Shown one piece after another: positions 43,183 through 51,643 of a stretch of DNA of 64,000 nucleotides (position 1 is the first letter of the stretch; each line of letters opens with the position of its first letter). The DNA comes from Dyadobacter psychrophilus (GTDB lineage: Bacteria; Bacteroidota; Bacteroidia; Cytophagales; Spirosomataceae), in the NCBI RefSeq assembly GCF_900167945.1, contig NZ_FUZA01000002.1, forward strand, positions 186,001-250,000, in the 5' to 3' direction. The position numbers and the translations under genes were made by a program. The notes under the pieces are model-generated. The model made no database searches and was not told where the DNA came from. It saw only the letters and a program-made list of their open reading frames with translations.

Positions 43183-44087
43183 TAAAAAGCTTCCTCAATC
43201 AACTCCCGATTGATCAATGCGCCGGCCATGGAGCCAGCCGAAACGGCCATTGCTACTGACCGGGCCATATGAGAATTATCTCCCGCCGCATAGATGCCCG
43301 GAACGCTGGTTTGTTGAAAAGTCTCCAACTTTAATAGACCATTTTCGGTAAGCGCGCAGCCTAGTTGCTCAGGAATGTCGGAATGTTGCTTAAATACAGG
43401 CCGTGAATAAATCGCCGTGATTTGTTCCTCAGAATGATCATCAAAAATAATCTTTGCGACTTTTCCATTTTCATGGACCAGCTCAGCAATCACTTTTTCG
43501 ACAATGCGAATGCGGTGGCCGGAAAGTTTTTCAGTTTGCTCCGGGGTAAACGTTGCGGGGCTGTTCGTGAAAATGGTCAGGTCTTTTGTCCAGTTCGAGA
43601 TCAGTTTGGCATACTCAAAACCTGCCTCTCCATTTCCCAGAATGCCCGTTTTTTCATGCTTAACCTCATAGCCATGACAGTAAGGGCAATGTATCACCGA
43701 AATTCCCCAGCATTCGGCATAACCCCTCATGTCGGGCATTTGATCTTTAAGCCCTGTTGCAAAAATCAGTTTTTTGGCACTGAATGTGTCGCCAGCTGCG
43801 GTAGATATTTCGAAACCTGCGTCTGTTTTTTGGCCATTAGTGGCCAATCCGTCGTAAAAATGAATGGTAGGGTAATTCGAAACCTGTTCTTTGCCGACTA
43901 GCGCTATCTGTTTTGGTGTTTGTCCGTCTTGAGTAAGGAAATTATGAGAATGCGGTGTTTGAGCATTGCAGGGTTTGCCGCTGTCTATCAGTAATGTCTT
44001 TCTCAATGATCTGCCCAGGCTCATTGCCGCTGACAACCCGGCGTAGCTCCCGCCAATGACAATGACTTCAAAATCAGTATTTTCCAT
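43182..44087 (-). CDS. Thioredoxin-reductase-like FAD/NAD(P) oxidoreductase
   Basis: The 301-residue flavoprotein has the FAD-binding 'IGGSYAGLSAAMSLGR' (12-27), a dithiol 'CPYCHGYE' (Cys134, Cys137), an NAD(P)-region 'GILGNGEAGFEYA' (149-160) and the FAD-contacting 'GIYAAGDNSHMARSVAMAVSAGSMAG'. The CPYC motif replaces the CATC of ordinary thioredoxin reductases, as in the gliotoxin-oxidase-like branch. It may be a small-molecule dithiol oxidase or a reductase with an unknown partner. A strong promoter with a palindrome lies upstream at 44150-44189. Confidence 0.88.
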   Translation of the reverse strand: MENTDFEVIVIGGSYAGLSAAMSLGRSLRKTLLIDSGKPCNAQTPHSHNFLTQDGQTPKQIALVGKEQVSNYPTIHFYDGLATNGQKTDAGFEISTAAGDTFSAKKLIFATGLKDQMPDMRGYAECWGISVIHCPYCHGYEVKHEKTGILGNGEAGFEYAKLISNWTKDLTIFTNSPATFTPEQTEKLSGHRIRIVEKVIAELVHENGKVAKIIFDDHSEEQITAIYSRPVFKQHSDIPEQLGCALTENGLLKLETFQQTSVPGIYAAGDNSHMARSVAMAVSAGSMAGALINRELIEEAF

Positions 44088-44149
44088 GATGCTAAATGCT
44101 GTAAAATTTGATCCGTCGCACCATTAGTTTAGCGCGCGCGGTGATATAG

Positions 44150-44189
44150 CAAAGTTAGCACAACTTTTCGTATTTGCAACAATGTTGCA
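44150..44189 (-). promoter_or_regulatory. Promoter and palindromic operator of the oxidoreductase gene
   Basis: On the minus strand TTG-N19-TAACTTTG matches the Bacteroidota promoter (-7 at 44150-44157, -33 TTG at 44177-44179). The -33 lies inside a perfect palindrome, TGCAACA-A-TGTTGCA on the plus strand (44175-44189). A repressor at this site would block sigma factor binding. The leader would be about 57 nt. Confidence 0.65.
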
Positions 44190-44193
44190 TATT

Positions 44194-44700
44194 CTAATTT
44201 CTGCTTGCTAAATTCCTGATTTTGCTATTCAATAAGGTGAGCTGTCCCAGGTGATACACGAGGTGATGCGTTTTGGTCAGGACAATGTTCAGCTTGTTGC
44301 AGTGCGGCTCTCTCTGGAAATCTTCATTTGATATGCTCGCGTTTTTTTCAAACCATTCCGACAGCGGCATGGTCGAAAAATAAGTAGTCAGCGTGCGGTT
44401 GACATTTCTCCAGTAAATCCGGAGATCATTGATGCTGTGCTCCGAGTTGCCGACGCGGTAACTTTTGATGAGAAATTCGTCAACAAGCTCGGGATAAAGC
44501 GGTTCTCTTGCACCCAATAGCGTGAGAATTCCGTCGTTCACTGCTGTGAGGTGCCCGATAATGTAGCGCACGCGGTTTTTGCCCGGATACACTTCGATGT
44601 CAAAATCATCGTCGGGCAGATCATCGAAAAAGTCGTCAAGCTGCTCCTGATATTTGTGCCAGGCCGTAAGCACCATTTCTACAAAAACTTCCTGTTCCAT
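44194..44700 (-). CDS. DinB-family protein
   Basis: The 168-residue four-helix protein starts at the ATG at 44700; a longer frame from 44874 would cross a terminator and a promoter and adds 58 non-conserved residues. The metal-binding histidines of the DinB fold are His50 in 'IIGHLTAVNDG' and His146/His150 in 'THHLVYHLGQLTLL'. DinB-like proteins act as metal-dependent thiol transferases or hydrolases; the substrate here is unknown. Confidence 0.8.
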   Translation of the reverse strand: MEQEVFVEMVLTAWHKYQEQLDDFFDDLPDDDFDIEVYPGKNRVRYIIGHLTAVNDGILTLLGAREPLYPELVDEFLIKSYRVGNSEHSINDLRIYWRNVNRTLTTYFSTMPLSEWFEKNASISNEDFQREPHCNKLNIVLTKTHHLVYHLGQLTLLNSKIRNLASRN

Positions 44701-44762
44701 TGTGATAACGATTTGGCGCAACGCGCCGGTTGCGATGTTGATGAAGTGAAAATTCGACGCTA

Positions 44763-44770
44763 CAAATTTA
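44763..44770 (-). promoter_or_regulatory. -7 promoter element of the dinB-like gene
   Basis: On the minus strand TAAATTTG matches TAnnTTTG exactly, 63 bp upstream of the chosen ATG, with a TTTTG 16 bp further upstream. It supports the start at 44700. Confidence 0.5.
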
Positions 44771-44859
44771 ATAAGAGTAAATGTCCCAAAACAGGTGATC
44801 CGGTGACAATTAGAGGGGGAATTTGCGACAAATAATCGCTTTGGCACACATGACGGCAA

Positions 44860-44891
44860 AAAGCCGGAAACCATTTGAGGTCTCCGGCTTT
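44860..44891 (-). terminator. Intrinsic terminator of the RND efflux operon
   Basis: Arms AAAGCCGGA (44860-44868) and TCCGGCTTT (44883-44891) pair perfectly, with three more inner pairs after one mismatch. On the minus strand the hairpin is followed by a run of T. It lies 53 bp after the stop of the TolC-like gene, the last gene of the operon. Confidence 0.75.
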
Positions 44892-44943
44892 CCGCCTTGC
44901 TGCATTAAACTAAATCATGGCTAATAAATGATCTTGGGAAACA

Positions 44944-46365
44944 TTATTTCCAGCCGCCGCCGAGGCTCCGGTAAAGATCCACTCGGGCTATCAGTGACTG
45001 GCTGCGGATGAATGCGAGGTTCAGCTCGGCCTGTAAAGCATTTCCCTGGGCGGTAATCACTTCCAGGTAGTTGGCCATATCACTTTTGTACAGCAGTTGA
45101 GCATTGGTAATGGCTTGCTGCAAAATGTTCACCTGGTTGTTTGCGATGGCTTCCTGTTCTTTCAGTTTTTGGGTTTGGATCAAAGAATTGGAAACCTCTC
45201 CAACCGCATTCAGCACCGACTGACGGAACTCGATCACCGATTGCTCGCGCTGGATTTTAGCAACTTCCAGGTTGGTCTTCAACTCCCTTCTTGCAATGAT
45301 CGGTCGGGCGATGGTTCCGGCCGCCAAACCAAACAGCGATCCGGGAATGTTGAACCAATTACTGGATTTGAATGATTCAATCCCGCCGCCTGCGGTAATG
45401 ATCAGCGACGGATACATGCTGGCCTGGGCAATCCCCAGTTGCGCATTGGCGATAAGAACGGACATTTCCGCTGCACGAACATCGGGACGGCGGCTTACCA
45501 CGGCCGCCGGCACGCCTGTTGCCAGACTGTCATTGGCATTAAAATCGGATAGCTGGACTTTTCTGGCAACCGTGTCGGGCATTTGTCCCGTCAGAATTTG
45601 CAAGGCATTTTCCTGAATAGCAATGTCCTGTTCAAGCTGCGGAAGAAGTAAAGCAATGGATTCGCGCTGCGCTTCGGACTGCTGGATCGAGAGCGACGTG
45701 ACTTCGCCGGCATCTTTCAAAAGGCGCGTCAGGCGCAATGTATTTTCGCTCAATTCCAGATTGCTTTTCGCGATTGCAAGTTGTTTATCCAACATTAACA
45801 GATTAAAAAAACCTTTGGCAATGTCGGCAACGAGCTTGGTTTGAACAGCTTTTGTCGCTTCATAAGTTTGCAGATACTGTCCTAATGTGGCTTGTTGCTG
45901 TCTGCGGATCTTGCCCCAGATATCCGCTTCCCAGCTCAGGTTAACGGCGCCAAGATAGTTTTCAATGTGCTTTGATTTTAAGAAATTGGCTGCACTTATC
46001 CCGTTCAAACTGTTGCTGGAAGGGCGGTTATAAGTTCCTGTGATTTGCAGGTCCAGCGAGGGAATCTGTAAATACTTCGCCTGTTTTACCTGCTGTTCGG
46101 CAACGTCGATTCGTTTTAAGGCCAGTTGCAGGTCGTAATTATAGGTCAGCCCGCGCTCGATCAGCCTTTGCAGGGTTGTGTCGGGGAAGAATTTTCTCCA
46201 TTCCACGTCCGCAATGGTGGCAGTGTCTGCGAATGCAACATTGCGGTATTGCGTCGGCAATGCAAGCTCGGGTCGCTGATAATCTTTGCTCACTTTGCAG
46301 GAGGCCGCCAGCACCGTCAGCAGCATGAAAAGCGGGATATATATTTGACTAAATTTCAGTTTCAT
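44944..46365 (-). CDS. Outer-membrane efflux channel, TolC/NodT type
   Basis: The 473-residue protein has a lipoprotein signal (lipobox 'LTVLAASCKVSKDYQRP'), as in NodT-family channels. Two repeated OEP domains are visible: 'LIERGLTYNYDLQLALKRIDVAEQQVKQAKYLQIPSLDL' with 'LSWEADIWGKIRRQQQATLGQY', and 'RRPDVRAAEMSVLIANAQLGIAQASMYPSLIITAGGG' with 'LLYKSDMANYLEVITAQGNALQAEL'. It forms the outer-membrane exit duct for the RND pump. It is the third gene of the operon, 51 bp after the pump gene. Confidence 0.93.
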   Translation of the reverse strand: MKLKFSQIYIPLFMLLTVLAASCKVSKDYQRPELALPTQYRNVAFADTATIADVEWRKFFPDTTLQRLIERGLTYNYDLQLALKRIDVAEQQVKQAKYLQIPSLDLQITGTYNRPSSNSLNGISAANFLKSKHIENYLGAVNLSWEADIWGKIRRQQQATLGQYLQTYEATKAVQTKLVADIAKGFFNLLMLDKQLAIAKSNLELSENTLRLTRLLKDAGEVTSLSIQQSEAQRESIALLLPQLEQDIAIQENALQILTGQMPDTVARKVQLSDFNANDSLATGVPAAVVSRRPDVRAAEMSVLIANAQLGIAQASMYPSLIITAGGGIESFKSSNWFNIPGSLFGLAAGTIARPIIARRELKTNLEVAKIQREQSVIEFRQSVLNAVGEVSNSLIQTQKLKEQEAIANNQVNILQQAITNAQLLYKSDMANYLEVITAQGNALQAELNLAFIRSQSLIARVDLYRSLGGGWK

Positions 46366-46416
46366 AATTGTGGTTCTTTGTTATGATAGTCGGTTTTTTG
46401 TATTCAAAAAGGCCGG

Positions 46417-49400
46417 TTAATGTTCCAGACCTTCGCGAAGCTCTTTGGGCTTACCGACTACTTTTTCCTGTAAATATTGAAAAATGACATACAGAACCGG
46501 GATCACAAAAATCCCGAAGATCACGCCCGTTAACATGCCGCCAACCGCGCCCGTTCCGATCGACCGGTTGCCCAAAGCTGAGCCGCCCGTTGCTCTCATC
46601 AACGGAATCAGACCGACGATAAAGGCAAAAGATGTCATCAAGATGGGTCTTAACCGCAACCGCGAAGCTTCCATCGCCGACTCGACAATGCTCATGCCTG
46701 CTCTGCGGCGTTGCACGGCATATTCAATGATCAGAATGGCGTTTTTAGCAAGCAGACCAATAAGCATGATCAGACCTACCTGCACATAAATATTGTTTTC
46801 AATGCCTGATAAATTGATAAACAGCATGACCCCGAAAACACCCAGCGGAATGGTAAGTATCACCGCAAATGGCAGGATATAGCTCTCATATTGTGCTGCC
46901 AGCAAGAAATACACAAACACGAGGCTCAAAACGAAGATCAATAGGATCTGTGAGCCGGCGTTGATCTCTTCCCGCGTCATGCCAGTCCATTCCGTGCGGT
47001 AATTGTTGGGCAGAACCTCTGCCGCAGTTTCTCTTACCGCGCGAATGGCGTCACCCGTGCTGTAACCCGGTTTTGGTGTTCCGTTGATCGCCACTGCATT
47101 GTACAGGTTGTTGCGTGTTACTGTTTCAGGCCCGAAAACGCGTTTCAATGTTACGAGCTGGTTGGCCGGCACCATTTCTCCTTCGGTGTTTTTGACATAA
47201 ATATTATTCAAAGACGCCGGATTGGCACGGTAGGAGGCATCGGCTTGCGCCATAACCCTGTAATATTTTCCAAAACGGTTGAAATCCGAGACAAAGCTGC
47301 TGCCATAATAGATTTGTAGTGTTTGCAAAAGCTCATTTACAGGCACGTTCAGCTGCTTGGCTTTGGCATTATCGATTTCAAGCATGTACTGCGGATTCGC
47401 CGTTGCAAATGTCGTAAAGGCATAAGCGATCTCTTTTTTCTGCATCAAAGCAGCTAAAAACTTATTCGTTGTCGCACTCAGCTTTTCAAGGGAACCGTTG
47501 CCGCGATCTTGTAACATAAATTCGAAACCGCTGACATTACCAAAACCATCGACAGTCGGGAATGTGAAGAAAAAGGCATTGGCGTCATTTACCGCCCTTA
47601 CTTTCTGCGACATCATGGCCACGATCTGATCAAAATTCTTCACATCGCCACGCTCTGCTTCGGGTTTCATTTTAATAAAACCAACCCCATAAGGAGAGGC
47701 ATTGGAGTTGGAAATAATGTTCATCCCTTCCACGATATAGCGGTTTTCGGCAATAGGTGAGCCTTTAACGATGCTGTCTACCTGAGCCATTGCTCTTTGC
47801 GTGCGATCCAGCGAGCTTCCCGGAGGTGTATTAAGCGCATAAAGCAAGAAACCCTGATCCTCAGTAGGGATAAAACCCGTTGGTGTTTTTTGAGTAAGCC
47901 AAAGCGTGGAACCCGTGATTACCAGCAAGCCAACGATGGTGATCCATTTACGCTTCACCAGGAATTGCAGGCTACGGATATATTTGTCCGTCATGGTCTG
48001 AAAACCTGTATTGAATGCCGAAAAGAATCTTGCCGAGAAGCCTTTGCGCACCATATGACCGTCATGCGATTGATTCGTATGTGGGTTTTTCAGGAATAAT
48101 GCACAAAGTGCGGGGCTCAACGTCAAGGCATTAAGCGCTGAGATCAAAATGGCAATGGCGAGCGTAAAGGCAAACTGCCGGTAGAAGACCCCGGCCGGAC
48201 CTTGCATAAAACCCACAGGAACAAACACTGCCGCCATCACAAGCGTAATCGAAATGATCGCGCCTGAAATCTCGTTCATAGACTCTTTTGTAGCCGGCCG
48301 GGCATCCATATGCGTGAGCTCCATCTTGGAATGGACGGCCTCGACGACGACAATGGCATCATCGACCACAATCCCAATGGCCAAAACCAACGCAAAGAGT
48401 GTCAGGAAATTGATCGTAAAGCCGAAAAGCTGCATGAAGAAAAATGTTCCTACAATCGCAACGGGAACTGCAATGGCGGGGATCAAGGTGGAGCGGAAAT
48501 CTTGCAGGAAGATGAATACAACGATGAAAACCAAAATAAAGGCTTCTATCAGCGTGGTGCGGACCTGACCGATCGACTCATCCAAAAAGTCTTTGGAATT
48601 GTACATAATGGTCGTTTTCATCCCCTTGGGAAGTGTTTTTTCAAAATCTGCAAGCAATGCTTCTGCCTGGATCAGGATCTCATTTGCATTGGTTCCCGCA
48701 GTCTGGAAAACGGCTACACCGGAAGATGCGTCACCATTTAATTTACCATTGGATGAATAGGTGTAAGAACCAAATTCAACCCGGGCCAGGTCTTTCAACC
48801 GGATCACCGAACCGTCGCTGTTTGCTTTAACGATAATGTTTTCATATTCAGCATTTTGCGTCAGTTTTCCTTTGTATTTCAATACATATTCGAAAACTTC
48901 CTTGCTACTTTCTCCCAAACGGCCGGGAGCAGCTTCGAGGCTTTGCTCACGAATGGCGTCGGTGACTTCCTGGGGCGACAATTTATAGGCCGCAAGCCGG
49001 TCCGGTTTCAGCCAGATACGCATCGAATAATCCCGTGTTCCGAAAGGCTGGGCCTGTCCGACACCGGGTATACGTTGCAGCTGGGGCACCAGGTTTATTT
49101 TGATATAATTTAATAAAAACGTTTCATCATAAGTGCTGTCCTCGCTGGACAAGGCCACAAACATGATAATGCTGTTCTGCTGTTTCTGCGTTGAAATCCC
49201 TGCCTGAACCACTTCCTGGGGAATCTGGCTCACCGCTTTTGAAACGCGGTTCTGCACGTTGACCGCCGCTATATCCGGGTCTGTGCCTTGTTTGAAATAA
49301 ACGTTCAGCGCCATCGTGCCGTCATTGTTGGACGAGGACGTCATATATGTCATATTTTCAACACCATTCACGGCTTCTTCAATCGGCGTGGCTACCGCGC

Positions 49401-49575
49401 GGGCAACCACTTCTGCGTTTGCACCCGGGTAAACTGCTGTAACCTGCACAGTTGGCGGAGCAATGTCGGGGAACTTGGTAATAGGCAATGTCGTCAGTGC
49501 GATACCCCCCAGCAATAGTATAAGGATGGAGATAACCGTCGAAAGGACAGGCCTTTCTATAAATTTCTGAAACAT
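46417..49575 (-). CDS. RND multidrug efflux pump, AcrB/HAE1 family
   Basis: From the ATG at 49575 the protein has 1052 residues, standard for AcrB/MexB; a start at 49659 would add 28 residues with no AcrB counterpart. It opens with 'FQKFIERPVLSTVISILILLLGGIALTTLPITKFPDIAPPTVQV'-type sequence and contains 'RIWLKPDRLAAYKLSPQEV', the TM4 proton-relay motif 'GIVVDDAIVVVEAV' and the TM10-11 segment 'GLLAKNAILIIEYA'. Twelve membrane helices and two large periplasmic loops are recognisable. It takes drugs from the periplasm or inner membrane by proton exchange. Confidence 0.96.
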   Translation of the reverse strand: MFQKFIERPVLSTVISILILLLGGIALTTLPITKFPDIAPPTVQVTAVYPGANAEVVARAVATPIEEAVNGVENMTYMTSSSNNDGTMALNVYFKQGTDPDIAAVNVQNRVSKAVSQIPQEVVQAGISTQKQQNSIIMFVALSSEDSTYDETFLLNYIKINLVPQLQRIPGVGQAQPFGTRDYSMRIWLKPDRLAAYKLSPQEVTDAIREQSLEAAPGRLGESSKEVFEYVLKYKGKLTQNAEYENIIVKANSDGSVIRLKDLARVEFGSYTYSSNGKLNGDASSGVAVFQTAGTNANEILIQAEALLADFEKTLPKGMKTTIMYNSKDFLDESIGQVRTTLIEAFILVFIVVFIFLQDFRSTLIPAIAVPVAIVGTFFFMQLFGFTINFLTLFALVLAIGIVVDDAIVVVEAVHSKMELTHMDARPATKESMNEISGAIISITLVMAAVFVPVGFMQGPAGVFYRQFAFTLAIAILISALNALTLSPALCALFLKNPHTNQSHDGHMVRKGFSARFFSAFNTGFQTMTDKYIRSLQFLVKRKWITIVGLLVITGSTLWLTQKTPTGFIPTEDQGFLLYALNTPPGSSLDRTQRAMAQVDSIVKGSPIAENRYIVEGMNIISNSNASPYGVGFIKMKPEAERGDVKNFDQIVAMMSQKVRAVNDANAFFFTFPTVDGFGNVSGFEFMLQDRGNGSLEKLSATTNKFLAALMQKKEIAYAFTTFATANPQYMLEIDNAKAKQLNVPVNELLQTLQIYYGSSFVSDFNRFGKYYRVMAQADASYRANPASLNNIYVKNTEGEMVPANQLVTLKRVFGPETVTRNNLYNAVAINGTPKPGYSTGDAIRAVRETAAEVLPNNYRTEWTGMTREEINAGSQILLIFVLSLVFVYFLLAAQYESYILPFAVILTIPLGVFGVMLFINLSGIENNIYVQVGLIMLIGLLAKNAILIIEYAVQRRRAGMSIVESAMEASRLRLRPILMTSFAFIVGLIPLMRATGGSALGNRSIGTGAVGGMLTGVIFGIFVIPVLYVIFQYLQEKVVGKPKELREGLEH

Positions 49576-49637
49576 AAATATTCTGTTTTGCCCCGGGGCG
49601 CCGGAGCATTGTTGAGTGAATTTGTTTTTGCGTACGG

Positions 49638-49674
49638 ATAGCGGTCCATAGCATTTCAAACGCTATGGCGCTAT
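49638..49674 (-). other. Intercistronic stem-loop between the adaptor and pump genes
   Basis: ATAGCG and CGCTAT (49638-49643, 49669-49674) and, inside them, CCATAGC and GCTATGG (49646-49652, 49662-49668) form a 13-pair stem with a 2-nt bulge and a 9-nt loop. No T-tract follows on the minus strand, so it is more likely an mRNA-processing or stability element than a terminator. Confidence 0.5.
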
Positions 49675-49709
49675 TCGTTGGGTAGGACCACTTCTTGTTT
49701 TAGATCAGC

Positions 49710-50888
49710 TCAAATAGGATTTGCAAGCAGCAAACTGTCCATTGACATTTTTTGCGGCGCAATGGCCATTCCGTCCCTTAATCTGTCCAGGCCGTTGTAT
49801 ACGATCTTTTCTCCTGGCTTTAAGCCATTGGAAATCAGGTAGTAACGACCGCTTCTATCTGATACGGTCACGGGCCTGCCTTCTACTTTGTTACTATCCA
49901 GAACGGTGTAAACAAAGACTTTGTCCTGCAATTCAAATGTGGCCTCCTGCGGAATCAGGACGGATTTGGTAAGCTCCCTGGGAATCCGGATCCTTCCTGT
50001 GTTGCCTGAACGGAGCAGTCCGTTTACGTTGGGGAATGTTGCCCGGAAATTGATGGCGCCCATGGTTTTGTCGAACTGGCCTTCCACAACTTCCACTTTT
50101 CCTTTCTGCGGATAAACGCTGTTATCGGCCAAAAGCAGCTCAACAGCAGGCATTTGCTTGATCTTTTGCTCCACGGTTTTGCCGGGAAACTGATTTTTAA
50201 AATCAAGAAAATCCAGCTCGCTCATTGAGAAGTAGACGTGAATGTCCTTGGTTTCAGACAGTACAGTGAGCGCTTCCATTGTTCCTTTGCCAACAAGGCT
50301 TCCCGTTTTGAAAGGAATCGTTCCGATATAACCATCCGCGGGTGCTTTGATGGACGTGTATCCAATGTTAATTTTGGCAGCGTCCACCGCAGCTTGCGCC
50401 TGCGCAACATTGCCTTTTGCTGCGTCGTAGGCTGCTTTTGCAGATTTCAGCTGCACATCCGAAACAACATTGTTTGCCACAAGCGGTGTGAGTTTATCAA
50501 CATTAATGGCCGCGCTTTCCAATGCTGCTTTTGCAGATTGCAGACTTGCGTTTGCCGTGTTCAGCTGTTCGGAATAAGGACGTGCGTCGATATGAAACAG
50601 CACCTGACCCTTTCTTACATACGCGCCTTCGTCAACCGAGATTTTATCCAGGTAACCATCCACTTGCGGACGTATCTCGATATCGCGGCTTCCTTCGATG
50701 GATGCGGTGAATTCCCTGTGCGCTGTAACCTGGTGGTCACTTACAGTGAGAACGGGCAATGATTGGGCTGGCATTTCGGCCGGAGCATTGGCTGTGGTGG
50801 ACCCGCAGCTGTAAAGAGCGCCGGTTAGTGTAGCCAGAAGTAAAAATGAGACAAGCTTTCTTGTTGTGGTTAGTTGAGTGCTTTTCAT
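49710..50888 (-). CDS. RND periplasmic adaptor (membrane-fusion protein)
   Basis: The 392-residue lipoprotein (lipobox 'GALYSCGST') has the adaptor order: 'REFTASIEGSRDIEIRPQVDGYLDKISVDEGAYVRKGQVLFHID' (beta-barrel and lipoyl start), a coiled-coil hairpin ('LNTANASLQSAKAALESAAINVDK', 'AQAQAAVDAAKINIGYTSIKAP'), the lipoyl return 'ADGYIGTIPFKTGSLVGKG' and the membrane-proximal domain. It links the RND pump with the TolC-like channel. It is the first gene of the operon; a TetR operator lies 65 bp upstream. Confidence 0.95.
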   Translation of the reverse strand: MKSTQLTTTRKLVSFLLLATLTGALYSCGSTTANAPAEMPAQSLPVLTVSDHQVTAHREFTASIEGSRDIEIRPQVDGYLDKISVDEGAYVRKGQVLFHIDARPYSEQLNTANASLQSAKAALESAAINVDKLTPLVANNVVSDVQLKSAKAAYDAAKGNVAQAQAAVDAAKINIGYTSIKAPADGYIGTIPFKTGSLVGKGTMEALTVLSETKDIHVYFSMSELDFLDFKNQFPGKTVEQKIKQMPAVELLLADNSVYPQKGKVEVVEGQFDKTMGAINFRATFPNVNGLLRSGNTGRIRIPRELTKSVLIPQEATFELQDKVFVYTVLDSNKVEGRPVTVSDRSGRYYLISNGLKPGEKIVYNGLDRLRDGMAIAPQKMSMDSLLLANPI

Positions 50889-50952
50889 GGCTATGAAGGT
50901 TGTTTTTTGTGGTGGAAATAGACTTTTTTAAGAGATAGTGTGGTTATTATAA

Positions 50953-50966
50953 CTAACGGTGTTAGC
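50953..50966 (-). promoter_or_regulatory. TetR operator upstream of the RND operon
   Basis: CTAACGGTGTTAGC is identical to the sequence at 51597-51610 in front of tetR. It forms CTAAC-GGT-GTTAG, a short palindrome. It lies 65 bp upstream of the adaptor ATG and 16 bp after the tetR stop, inside the intergenic promoter region. Confidence 0.75.
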
Positions 50967-50981
50967 TTATTTTCAAAAAAA

Positions 50982-51581
50982 TTATAAATTTTTTATGAAG
51001 GCTTCCACCGTGTCATCCATTACTTTCTTGTTCATTGTAGAGTCGTCGATGTCCGAGCAGCGCATCATTACGATCGAGATCAGTCCGTGCAGTACCGACC
51101 AGAACGCATAAATTTTGAAGCAGGTTTCATCGTCGGTTGATTTTTTTTCTTTTACTATTCCTTCAATGGCTTGCCCGATGTAATCGCGGAAACAATTGAG
51201 CTGCGGCTTGACCTTACCAGTCCCGGAACAAGGCATTCCCAGTCCGTACATGAGTTGATAATACTCGGGATTTTTAAATGCGAAGCTCCAATAGGCCTCA
51301 GCGTGTGCTTTGAGCAGTTGCTCGGGATTGGGATATTTTTTCTTGTTCTTTTCGAGCGTTCTTTCCAGCAACCGAAAACCATCCATAGAAAGTTCAAAAA
51401 GGATGGCTTCTTTATTTTCGAAGTGATCATAAATCACCGGAACACTGTACTCTATGGCATCGGCAATTTTCCGGATGGACAGCGATTGCCAGCCTTCGTC
51501 CTTAACCAGCTGTAAGGCCACGGACAAAATATTGGTTCGCATGTTTTCTTTTTGCCTTATCCTTCTTTCGAGAATGCCCAT
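50982..51581 (-). CDS. TetR/AcrR-family repressor of the RND operon
   Basis: The 199-residue protein has the TetR N-terminal helix-turn-helix 'NILSVALQLVKDEGWQSLSIRKIADAIEYSVPVIYDHFENKEAILFEL' (about 17-65) and a helical ligand-binding C-terminus. It is directly upstream of the efflux genes on the same strand. Two matching operator sequences (50953-50966 and 51596-51610) suggest that it represses both itself and the pump, released by a pump substrate. The ATG at 51581 is 14 bp from the operator. Confidence 0.93.
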   Translation of the reverse strand: MGILERRIRQKENMRTNILSVALQLVKDEGWQSLSIRKIADAIEYSVPVIYDHFENKEAILFELSMDGFRLLERTLEKNKKKYPNPEQLLKAHAEAYWSFAFKNPEYYQLMYGLGMPCSGTGKVKPQLNCFRDYIGQAIEGIVKEKKSTDDETCFKIYAFWSVLHGLISIVMMRCSDIDDSTMNKKVMDDTVEAFIKNL

Positions 51582-51595
51582 TTTGATAAAAAATA

Positions 51596-51640
51596 GCTAA
51601 CGGTGTTAGCAAAGGTAGTGGCGTTTTTTGATTTTGTCAA
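51596..51640 (-). promoter_or_regulatory. tetR promoter overlapped by its operator
   Basis: On the minus strand TTG-N20-TACCTTTG (TTG at 51638-51640, -7 at 51610-51617) is a full Bacteroidota promoter. It is followed, with one shared base, by the perfect palindrome GCTAAC-ACC-GTTAGC (51596-51610). A bound TetR would cover the transcription start. Confidence 0.8.
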
Positions 51641-51643
51641 GAC

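Noticed and set aside
44701-44874. N-terminal extension of the DinB-like protein
   Set aside because: It would cross a TAAATTTG promoter element and part of a terminator hairpin, and the added residues do not fit the DinB fold.
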